From NCBI GenBank assembly GCA_964036155.1, contig OZ038422.1:32635201-32699200 (forward strand): a stretch of DNA of 64,000 bases, read 5' to 3'. A program made the position numbers and the translations under genes. Under the pieces are notes generated by a model. The model saw only the letters and a program-made list of their open reading frames with translations. It was not told the origin of the DNA and searched no databases. Below are positions 1 through 10,600 of this stretch, one piece after another (position 1 is the stretch's first letter; the number at the start of each line of letters is the position of its first letter). The stretch comes from Diploscapter coronatus. Taxonomy: Eukaryota > Nematoda > Chromadorea > Rhabditida > Rhabditidae.

Positions 1-91
1 TTAATTTCGAAAAAAGTGCATATTTTCTTGAAAAAATGCAGAAATTTTTTGTATCAGAAATAGACGTTTTGAAAAAATAACAAAATTTCAG

Positions 92-181
92 TCTCTAATC
101 CCGTCGCTGGAAAATAAAATCGAAGACAACGAGCTGGACGAAATTCTCAAGGACCTTCACTCCAAAAAGACGTTCCAGTGA
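92..181 (+). CDS. Last exon of an unidentified gene (5' part outside window)
   Basis: A TTTCAG acceptor at 86-91 is followed by an open 29-codon stretch that ends in TGA at 179-181. The peptide is acidic and Lys-rich, ending DLHSKKTFQ, and looks like a helical C-terminal tail. I do not recognise the family from this piece. A poly(A) signal at 428-433 and the nearby start of the ASH2 gene on the same strand suggest this is the upstream partner of an operon. Bases 1-91 read as intron. Confidence 0.55.
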   Translation, partial: SLIPSLENKIEDNELDEILKDLHSKKTFQ

Positions 182-427
182 AAGGAAAGGGCGCAACTTT
201 CTTTTATTGATTTAAAAAATTTTCTGACACTTGAATTATTCTTTTCTGAAGATTCGAAAATAATTCCGATAAAATGGCAACTTTCCATTTTTATCCTTTT
301 ATTTCTGACACTTTTTCTTCGAAGACTGCAGAAATAATCCAAGTTGCCATCAAAATCGTCGATATTTTTGATAAGTTATTCTTTATTTTTCGATCTCTTT
401 GATTTCCACCGAATATTTTCATGTTTC

Positions 428-537
428 AATAAAGTCGTGTTTTTTGCTTATTTTTCCGTGAAATTCTGGTTCAAAGCCAAATGTTATCTGATTTTTCACC
501 TGAAATTCTGAAACTTGTTAAATTTACAAACTTTTAG
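428..537 (+). promoter_or_regulatory. Poly(A) signal followed by a trans-splice-type acceptor before ASH2
   Basis: AATAAA lies at 428-433 and a CTTTTAG acceptor ends at 537, directly against the ASH2 ATG. The spacing of about 100 bases is what nematode operons show between the 3' end of one gene and the spliced-leader acceptor of the next. No other gene signal is seen in 182-537; 182-427 is presumably the 3' UTR of the upstream gene. Confidence 0.5.
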
Positions 538-3500
538 ATGAACCGTACAAAGGGAGGCCGTAAAGCGACAGATAAACCCGCCTCTCCTCCAAAAATCGTT
601 TGTTATTGTGAGGGGCAGCGAGAACTCGGCACTTTGGAGCTTTTCTGTGCCATCTGCCAAAAATGGTTCCACCATCGATGCCTCAAGGACATGAAAGAAC
701 TGTGAGTTTGATATTTTGGGGGCGAGGCTAAGATAAGAAATTGGAAATAGATCTTAAAACTCAAATTTCGGATCTCGAATACTTTTCTCAAAAATAAAAG
801 GAGTACTTTTCTTCTGAACATGGCAAATAGAAATGAATAGTGCTTGCAGATCAAATTTTCCAATTTCACTCCATAATTTTCAGATACGGCCTGAATTTCA
901 TGGTGTGCTATACGTTCAACTGCAAGAATTGCAGTCCTACAGGGGCGGAGACATGGGTGGCAAAGCCTGCAAGTAAGAATTTTGAAATTTTGCGAAAAAG
1001 GCGATTTTTTTGCACATTCCTAGATTTCACCCACATGTGTGTTACGGTGTTGGCTAATTTGACGGCTGAACGTCAAAAGGAATCGGGAATTCTGGGATAT
1101 ACAGACAATCGGATGATCTATTTCAAGTTAGTCAAAATTTTCTATTTTATTTCGGGTGCTTGTATACTGTTCATCCCTTTTCCTAGAGATGATTTACGAA
1201 AATAAAAGAGTGAACTTGAGAAAGGGGCGAGGTTGAAGATCAAGTTAATTATACAAAAATTCCTTTTTTTTTTGGAAAATATAGGGAATACAAACTCTCA
1301 ATTTTATTCCCCAGAAAATGGAACACTTTTAGTTTGCAAGACGAAATTATTCCCTATTTTGATACGAATTGGGAACATTTGACGAATATGCCTAGAAGGA
1401 CAAAGAATACCTGGCACTCGACCGTTCAGAAAACTCTGGCCAAGGAATCGGATTTATTCAAAGTTCGTATTTTTATCGATAAAATTTTTTTAAACATCTA
1501 TTTTAGCCACTCGATTCTTCGGAGAATTCCTTTGCCTTAGTTGAAACTAATCTTACCGAAATTGGTCCGAACTCTGAGGCTGTGAAACAGGTGAGACTTT
1601 TCCAATTCAATAAACCTTTTGTTATTTTGAAAAATTCATATTTTCTAGTCGTTGAATTCAGGAGATTTATAGGGTAACTTTTTCTAATTTATTTAGTACA
1701 TTGAAAAAATCGCATTTCCTAAGAGCCTGCTATTTTAAATATATGGAAAGAGCGAATATTCTAATTTTTTGTAATTTCAAAAATGTATTGAATGATTCTA
1801 TTTGATTTTTTAAAAGATTACTTTAAAACAGTTAAAAATAACGAGATTAAAGAAAAACATTTTAGATCGGCAAGAAAAACACAGAAAAGGCGAATTTGGC
1901 GTCGACGTTGGTCTCCGCTCAGCAGACCGCGGAGAAAAGCAGCGAGTTGGCCGACGCGGACGGGCCAAAAACGAGGGGCGCTAGCAAACGGCGAAATGCC
2001 GAAACGGGCGGAGGGCCCAGCAAGAAAATGAAAAAGTACGAATTTTCGATTTTTGTTGACTTTCAAAAATCTCACCAAGAATTTTTTAAAAATATTTTTA
2101 AAGAGATCAAGTCTAACTCCTTAGTATTTTATATTGGATACCATAGACAAAAGTGTAAAAGATACTAATTTTTCCACTTTCTGAAATTATAATTCCTTTC
2201 AGAAATTGAGCTTTCAGTGAACTCTTCATTTTTAGTTATTTTTATGAAGTTTACCAAAGATATTTTTTTCTAAGAGATGAAAATTCTAAAATTATCACTT
2301 CTTAAAAATGACTCTGTTGATGAACATAATCTTTTTCATTTTTAGCACAGTGGATTATTCGTCAGCTAGAGTAACCGGGCAAGACACATTGGTAGATTTC
2401 CCATTCAACAAAGAGGGCTACCACTATTTTCTTGCTGAAAGAGATCCCAATATTCAGGAGAAAGTCACTGGGTGCGATTTTTTAAAATCTATAAATTTGG
2501 CTGAGTTTTGAAAAATTAAAAATAATTAGATTTTCCTTTTCAAATTTGCCAATCAAATGAACATTCAAATAATGTATTCCAAGATTTTCATAAATAAAGG
2601 ACTCGGTAAAGTAAAAATCAATATTTTAGAGAAGAGGAAGAAAGCGCTGCTAGAATCATACCTCCTTACTTGTATCGTCTAAATACGATAGCCATAAGCA
2701 CGGTTACTTTATCGCCCAATGATCGAGCTTTTCAGGTATCTTTCTTAACTTTTTGACAAAATGAAAATTTTGAAATTTTAGCTAAGGCTGATGGAAGACC
2801 AACTCACTGTAACAGGAAATGAGGGCTACTGTGTCGCGAGGTACTATTTCATATCGTTTTTTTTACCATTTTGGTACCATTTGGTAACTTTTATGGTTCA
2901 GAGCGACCCACGGCGTGATGAAGGGCACTTGGTACTATGAGGTGCATTTCCAGAAGCAACCATCAGACTCCCATATTCGAATTGGGTGGAGTCAGAGACA
3001 TTGTGAGTTTCGAATTTGTTTTTTTTTTTCGAAAATAGTAAATTTGATTTTTTTTGTTGAAAGAATACTATTTCTTGGAATGTCTGCTATTTTCCTTCTT
3101 AGCGATATTTCTTTTTTTTACAGTTTGTGAAGTTACAATTTTCAGCCCCCGTCCAGGCCTGCGTCGGCTATACCAAATTCTCCTACGGTTGGCGCTCTCT
3201 GAAGGGAACGAAATTCCACGACTCTTATGGAGCAAAATATTTCCAAGGGGGCTTCAAGGTATTTTCTTTCAACTTTTTTGTTGTTGAACATATGCTAATT
3301 TTGGCAATATAGGAAGGAGATGTGCTTGGCTGTTTGATTCACTTGCCCTGGGACCAATTTCGACCCGGTCCCTCTCAAAACTATCTTCAGCCCTCGTTGA
3401 AGGTAAAAATTTAATATTTTTTGTGTCTAGGGTTAGACAAGAGAGTAGTTTGGACAAGTAGTTACATCGCGTAGCATCCCATTGCGTGCGAAATAGTATA

Positions 3501-4308
3501 GGACTTGTTTTAGGGAAAAAATTTCCTTCCCCATACTATTTCGTATGCAACGCGATGCAATTGCTCTTCCAGGTTTCCAGTGCAATATGAGTACTTTTCA
3601 TAAAAATGAATAGAAAAAAATTGGGTTGGATGATGATTTGTACATTCGAATGAAGCAATTTGCTCAAAGTTTCAATTTTTTTAATTTCCTAAAAAATACT
3701 CGGATCAAAATATGAAAATTTTAGGATCAGCCCCTGATAGTGTTCAAACACAATCACTTCTTCGAGTCGCATGAAGACGGCGCCGAGTCGAAGAAGAAGC
3801 TCGTCCCTTTCAAGGGCAGTAGGGTATTTGAACTTTTTGCCATTAAAATTTTGAAAGTCGAATGTTTCCAGATTGAATTTTTCCGTAATGGCAAGTCCTG
3901 TGGAGTTGCATTCGATGATATTTACGCGGGCGCTTACTATCCCGCCGTTTCTCTGTTTCAGAGTAAGACTTTTTTAGTTATCGAAAAATGAAATGAAGTT
4001 TTAAAACTAAAATAGAAAATTTCAGAATAATCGATTTTTTCTCTGTGTATTAGAGTATGAGATTTGAAAATTTTGACAAATGGAAAACGAAATTAAAAAA
4101 CAACAACAACTAAGAAATCGAAAATAAGCCAGAAAATAGAACGTGAAGATGAAATTTTTAGACGCTACTTTAAAATGCAACTTCGGCCCGAAATTCGCTT
4201 TTCCACCCCCTCAAGGGACTTTGCCGATGAGTGAGCGGGCAAATCAGATTCACTACGAACAGACGCTCTCCGATATCATCAACATCACAGAAAGAGAGTT
4301 GGAATTGT
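538..4308 (+). CDS. ash-2: ASH2-like subunit of Set1/MLL histone H3K4 methyltransferase complex
   Basis: About 15 exons. The first two encode an atypical PHD finger ([18 protein letters not shown], then YTFNCKNC). Exons at 1023-1461 encode the winged-helix region; [15 protein letters not shown] and [13 protein letters not shown] closely track the human ASH2L segment. A Lys/Arg-rich linker at about 1866-2032 (KRRNAE, KKMKK) is a probable nuclear signal. Exons from about 2629 to 3963 form the SPRY domain ([56 protein letters not shown]). The last exon ends ITERELEL at a TAA. In the family, the SPRY domain binds RBBP5 and stimulates H3K4 methylation in the nucleus. The start is chosen because the ATG abuts a TTTTAG acceptor and precedes the PHD finger. 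The identification rests on several domains in the right order. Confidence 0.93.
3461..3566. repeat. Palindromic MITE-like element, family A copy 1
   Basis: Inverted arms share the core TGCATACGAAATAGTATGG (left arm 3461-3502, right arm 3531-3564) with a short A/T spacer. It lies in the ASH2 intron between SPRY exons. A second copy with the same core is at 12521-12593. Confidence 0.75.
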
Positions 4309-4674
4309 AAGTTTTTTTTTTTTTTGAAAATTTTCACCTTTCATCTTTACTTTATTTCCGCAATTTACAACAATTTATTATTTTCTATAGAACTATATTC
4401 TAACTTTTTAGAAAGAAAAAAAAGTTGTCAACTTGAATAATTGGTTATAAAACTCGATTATTTATTCTCACCCTGCTGTAAGATTCATGATTTTCAATGA
4501 TACTCATTTATTTTTAATTCAAATTAGAATGTTACTCAATTCAATTAAACCTGATTATCTGTTGTTGCTATTTATAAGATTTTCGCGAAACATAATAAAA
4601 TTACCTCAACTGAGTATTTATTGCGTAACATCATTGGTTTCAAGTTTACAAATTTTCTTACAATGGTGATCAAT

Positions 4675-6112
4675 TTATGAACTGTATCCCAAATTGAAGG
4701 ACCCAACATTCATGAATTGTTCGGAATCTTCAATGGCGATAGCCCATTCTTCCTCAGTCAATGTCCTTTTCAAGACGTCCAAAATCTAAATTTCAAACAA
4801 AAAATTTAAATGATAAATTCGACATTTTAGAATCTCGTGATATAGTGATACAAAACATCGTCAAAAACTATAGAGAAGAATATAGGATACGATATCTTTT
4901 TTCATAATATTTATCATATTCTTCTCATGATATCATGAGATTTATAAGATGCTCAATTTCCAGGAACATAGAAAATGCATGCCTTCTGTCCAAATTCGAT
5001 ATTCCAATAGGTTTTCATTCTTCGATAAACTTCAGTCATCAAATCGTCCTCATTCACCCCAGCCTCGACCAAGGCTTGATAGTCCTTCCTATCCTAAAAT
5101 GGTCATTTATAAAAGTATACTTCATAAGCTGATGAAATTTATATATTTAGAGCCTAAAAACATTATAATAGACTATTCAATACTAATTTCACAAAACTAA
5201 ATAATAATTTCCTTTATTGCTACCTAAAATTTAGATCAGATCTAAAGATTCTTTATAAGTTTTTTCTTCTTTCATTTACCATGAAAACCGACGGCCCAGC
5301 AAAGTTATTGATAGCGGTCAAACCCTTGATCACTACCTTTCTCAGGCCCTCGAAGCCCCCGTATCTAAAAATCATCAAATTCATAGGTTTCAGACAATCA
5401 GGCGGTCTGAAGGTTATTTGTACTAGTTTCATAATTTCATATGAAGTCATGAAGGTAAATCGAGATTTCTTCCCAATCAGTCCCTACCCTATTTGGGCTG
5501 CTGCATTCTGCACCGCCGATATACCGATACCGTCTGTATTAGACACCGGATTTTGGGGTGAGGGAGTGTAGACAAAGGAGAGAAATAAGAAAAAGAGCCG
5601 GCATCTTTTACAGACAGTGTCGATGTTCCGGTAGTGTATAATACAAAAGAGGTCAGCCTATTTCTACTGCAATAATGATGCTATGATGCAACTACCGTTC
5701 AAAGTTCTCTAAAATTGTTAATAAAATCACCCCTCGGCGGCCTTAGTAATAGCGGTCCAAGCTTTTTTCGTCTGAGATTTAGTTAGAATTAATTTCGTGG
5801 CCTTGTAGAGGTCTAAATTTAAAAACGTGAAATTTTAGAGGATCTAAGAACTCTTACCCCTCGCCATTTCAAAGATAGTCTCATTAGACTTCATTAAAAG
5901 GGCTTGGACTGTGAACCACTAAATTACAAAAAATAGGATAACTATCTAATTATTTTTAATTAGGCAACTATCGAACTAATTACATCGGCAAATTGATCTT
6001 TGGTTAAAAACGTCGACATTTCGGGGTAGACTTGGTTGACCAAAGACATTAGTTGACTGTCATATCCATAAATCGAGTTTATAGTCGCCAAAAAAACGAA
6101 AAGTTTGAACAT
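4675..6112 (-). CDS. Small secreted helical protein of unknown function
   Basis: About six exons read on the minus strand. The ATG at 6112 follows a TTTTTTTAG acceptor by only a few bases and opens a signal peptide, MFKLFVFLATINSIYG. Later exons at about 5926-5860, 5812-5740, 5350-5281, 5090-4960 and 4793-4675 give short amphipathic helices (MSTFLTKDQFAD, WFTVQALLMKSNETIF, LYKATKLILTKSQTKK, FEGLRKVVIKGLTAINN, KDYQALVEAGVNEDD, ILDVLKRTLTEEEWAI), ending in TAA at 4675. Total length is about 200 residues with few cysteines. The layout of a signal peptide plus all-helical body recalls nematode secreted lipid-binding proteins such as the FAR or SXP/RAL-2 families, but I see no diagnostic motif and do not assign it. 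The middle exon junctions are less certain than the first and last. Confidence 0.6.
4831..4942. repeat. Palindromic element in an intron of the secreted gene
   Basis: AATCTCGTGATAT at 4831-4843 is mirrored by ATATCATGAGATTT at 4929-4942, and AGAAGAATAT by ATATTCTTCT further in. The outer arm resembles the sequence next to the element at 29430-29641, so the two may be related. Confidence 0.6.
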
Positions 6113-7656
6113 TTTCCTAAAAAAATACATAAAAATCGGTAGAAATTGAATAAAATCGATAGAACTTCGAGCAGTGGCTGAATAGACCGATCCTATTGGA
6201 TCATCGTGCCTATCGTCGAACAAAATTGTGCGATGCGGGGTGAAAATCCCCCCTCAAATCCCCTGTATCGACGCATCATTTTTGGTGCTTAATGAACCGA
6301 GATTATCATAAAGTTGTTATATTGAACCCTTTCGGCAAATACGCGATAGGTTATTTGAAAACTATAAAATTGACATAGGGATGCAATAAAATCATGCTAA
6401 ATTTGAAAATTTTCACGTTTTTTCCCCGAATTTTGCTTTGTATTAGGTCAGTGATCGAAGGCTACACAATGGGTTTAAATTTTAGACATCTTACACTCAT
6501 AGCTTTCATATATTCTGAGTTTGCGTGAAAAATGGGTTCAGAATCAGCAGAAGAAGTGACGGTTGCCGGCACTCCGTTTGGGAGTGCTGGTCCGTATTCA
6601 TAAGCGCATTAGAAGCTTCGCAATGCGTTCGTGAATAAGGGCACTAAAAGTGAATAAGAGAAGAAGAAGAAAACATTCGAGAAATTTTCGCACATCCCTG
6701 GATGCATTGCCTTTTATCCCAAGTTCTTGTTCCTTTCGGAATTTGGCCAGCTGGTGTTCTTTTCGCCATCTGAACTTTTCTTTTTGCTATCTTTTCACGC
6801 GGTCATTCTTTCTTGCAGTTTTCCATGTTACAACCATTTGCTTTTTCAAAACATCTCTCAGAGCAGCTATTCTTCTGTCTTTCCGCTTTCATCATCGATT
6901 TGCCAGCCTAAAAACTTTATTTCAGATACCGTATCTCAACTCTATTGTCTGCCTAATTGGACACTTTTCGGCGTCCAAATCGTCGTCCTTCGGAAAGCAA
7001 CTATTGCTTCGGTCAAATGAAATGAAAGTTCGCGTATCGAAGAATAACGAGAAAAGGCGAGAAACACAGGGAATTACGTACCACTCTTCCATTATCCTAC
7101 AGACTCTCCTTTCTTTGGCACTCTGCCTCCCTCTTTGCGCATAGTCATGACGCGCATTTCTCGCAAGGCATTCTTCGTCTTGAAAATTACCTTGTTTATC
7201 TTCCGACACCTTTCTTCGAACTTTCTTGTGTATTTTATGAATTTCCACTTCGAGAGGGGTCGCATTTTCTATTCTGACAAATTAGCAAAAAAATCTTTAT
7301 CCTATCAAAAATAGCACCCTGGTGTTAAACTCCAGATTTTCCCGGTAAAACCTGAGAAACATGAAAAAATTTCATCTTTGTACCCGTATTTCTGATATAA
7401 ATTAGGAAAAAGCACCTTTTAAAATAAAATCATTGGAAAATTACCCTTAAAAGAGCCCATCTTTAAAGAATCAAGGACGAAATTTTCTTGAGAAAAAGAT
7501 AGCAATAAATTATTAAACCCGATGTGAATTAAGCGATTCAAGAAGGAAAAGTGAAAAAATCGAGTATAAAAAATTCTGAACTCAATTTAAATTGACAAAA
7601 GATAACGAGACATGTTCAGATCAAGGGAATTTATCCTGAGTAATAAAAAATCGCGC
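6113..7656. other. Gene-free spacer
   Basis: Upstream region of the secreted minus-strand gene and 3' flank of the large minus-strand gene. It holds a palindrome at 6593-6639 and a pyrimidine-rich stretch at about 6650-7150 that is open in several frames on both strands. That stretch has no recognisable domain, so I do not call a gene there. Confidence 0.5.
6593..6639. repeat. Short palindrome, family B copy 1
   Basis: CGTATTCATAAGCGCATT at 6593-6610 faces AATGCGTTCGTGAATAAG at 6622-6639 across an 11-base loop. A second copy with nearly the same arms is at 13743-13803. A smaller hairpin (CACTCC/GGAGTG) lies just upstream at about 6571-6586. Confidence 0.7.
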
Positions 7657-10600
7657 CTACACCGTCCTATACTTCAATTTAGCCGCGAGCATGTGAAACA
7701 CAGTGATCGAGTCTGTAATCGAGGCCTTGCTGAAGTGCTCGAATAATTTTAACGATTGATCGAGTTTTTTTTCCATTTCCTCTATCGGATGCAATCGGAA
7801 GTCGTAGCTCAACAGTCTGAAAAAGTCGATCAAACTTTTCAGAAATTCGCTTTTTTAAAGTATTCGGAGAGAAAGTTTTGTAAAAATAAATAAAATTTTA
7901 CATAAAGCTCGACTTTAAAAGTAAAGCTTTAGTTTTAGAAAGAAGGTTTTGAGAGAAGAAAATGAAGAAAGAAGGGTAAAATTTGGAGAGAAAAATACAA
8001 ACTTCAAATTGAGCTGATCCGCCATCGTTTTGTACGAATTAATGACCTGGTGGACGGTTTTTCGATTTCCAGATTTTTCCACCTGAAAAGTGATCTCTTG
8101 CAAAAATTTAACAATAAAATCAGACCTAGGCAACTCAGACATAACGAAAAATACAGGCGTGGAGGTACGCAAAACAAAATATATTACTATCGAAAATTGA
8201 AACACAAGGGGGTACACAACATGATTTTATCGGAACATTTTGGGCTTAAGGGTGGTGTACGTAGGGTTGTGCGAAACTTCGACTTCGACTTTGAAAGAAA
8301 GAATTTTGAAATTTAAACTTCAATTTCGAATTTAAAAATTTTTGACCTCGCGCAACCCTGGTGGCACGCACGGAAGATCTGACTTAGGCTCTGCCTAGGT
8401 CTGAATAAAATAAAAATTGAGGATTAAAAAAATCACGCTTCCATCCTCTTTGCAATTCATTTCACTCTCTTAAAGCGGCAGAGCCCGCTTTAACGTCCTG
8501 GCTTTACTCTCAATTCTCCCCTTATTTTCAGCAGCGAGGAGGAGAGAGGGAAAAAAGAGCACAAGGAGGAAAGGTGTTCTTTCTCGCATCTTTTCGGGCA
8601 AATTTTTTGGAAAGAGGATGGAAGCGTGAATATAAAATAAATTTAAAAATAAAAAATAGAAAAATCTTACCATAGCTCTGAGTTGCCATTCGGCCAATTG
8701 AACCGCTTTTTCGGCTTCGATCATAATCTTGCCGGTCTCGAACGATTTCTTCGTCGAGTCGAAAATGCATTTCACCTGAAAAATCAAATACAAATGTAAT
8801 TCTCGAATTTTGGAGGTTTCAAATGGTGTAATTTCAAATTGTATAGGCTTCAAAAATCTACATTTCAACAGAATCCTGACTCAAGCTCTGATAAGTTTAA
8901 TAAAATGATTCAAATATTCAGAAATTCAAAGATATAAATACAAAAAATACTGTACCCGACTGTGGAATAGCTCCATGATATTCGCCAAAATGTTGATAAG
9001 TTGATAGATCAGGCGCTGACATCTTCGGACGAGAACAACTCAAAGAAAACATTCGAATTTTGGACTACTGTATTTTTCCAAAGAAAATTTAAATTCTCTC
9101 ATCACATGATAACGTATAGAGATAAAAAAAAGTGCTTGGAATAATTTTCAAGATTTTCGGATTACGATAATTACCGTGTACCTGATAGCATAGGCTGGCC
9201 CTCAGTGGAGACGCTATTGCTGCCGCTGATCGTGGAGACATTGTCCGAAGAGTCATCCAAAGCTGGGGGCTTAAAAAATATTTCATAAGTTTTGTCCTTT
9301 TAATTTTCATTCTTTTCTCTTCTCGTACTATTTTTCAAAAAAGTGTCTTAAAAATACAAGAAATCATAGTTTAGATCAGTTTCATCAAAATATGTTCAAA
9401 CTTGAAAGTTTCCGCTTCAGATTTGATAACTTTCAATAGAAAATGTGAGCAGCAAACTCAAAGAATAAGAAGTTTGCATATTGAATTTTCACATTTCGTT
9501 AGGTAGGTTCCAAAATTTCTCCTAAGATTTGATTATACTTTTAGTAAATAGGCTAAATTTATCAAACGTACAAAAATCATAAGTTGAAAAACCATATAAA
9601 AGTCCAGTCATTTCGTGGAGATTGATAACCTTTTAGTAGATAAATCTATTATTCAAAAATAAAGTCATGTTTTAAAAAGCCTATCTTTCAAGGTATTTTT
9701 TTTAGTTTGATAACCTTTAGCATATAGATTAATTTATTAAAATTTGAAAAAAAAATCTGACCATAATTGGCTGATTACTTTACTCTTAATAATTTAATTT
9801 AATTATCCGAAAATAAATCAGTCGATTTTTCCCCACCTGATTTTGAACTTGATTGATGGTCGCATTTCGAAATTCCTGTATAAGTCGCTCTTGCTCCTGG
9901 GCTTCCATGTCTGCGATTCGATTTTGCACGCGGCGAGAGTACATCCAATTTTCTGAAAAAAGAACTTTAAATAATTTTTTATAAAAAAATAAATAGAAAT
10001 AATATAAATCTAATCGTCTTATTTTTCCTTAAACGTTTTTCTTTCATTTAAAAATTATGTTCATCGATTTGCTTTTTAATTTTCTTGAAGCCCAAAAAAG
10101 TTACATTTGAAATAAACTAGTTTTCTCTCAAAAATTGAAGTTCATATTATTTGAGAATGGTTCCGAAAGAAATACAAAAAAGGAAAAATGTGAGTTTCAA
10201 GAAAATCTCATCTAAAAATTGCAAGCCTCAGAAAAATTTAAAGAAAACATTTGGCAAAAATCCGACCTCCATTTTGGATCGAAACTAGAATTTCTTTGGC
10301 CCTGGATAGTTCGTGCAGGAAAGTCATCACCTCGTTTAGCCAGACCATCAATGAATCATTGTAGATATAGGAGAGAGGTGTCTCAATCTGAACATAACCA
10401 ATGTTGAGGGATAGGGAATAAGACAGATGGGATATAAAAATTGCAAAGTTTAGGTTCTTGTATTCCAATTTTGAAGATTAGGGCTTTTTCAAAACGGCTT
10501 AGATAACGAAATTCTGAAAACTATGCTTTCAATGATAAAACATACCCGAAAAACCGAATTGAATATCTAAATTTTAATTACCAGGCAAGTGAATTCCTTC

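Noticed and set aside
6650..7248. Overlapping open frames of about 100-165 codons on both strands
   Set aside because: No ATG start for the longest frame, compositionally biased pyrimidine-rich sequence, no splice pattern and no domain; the frames look like chance.
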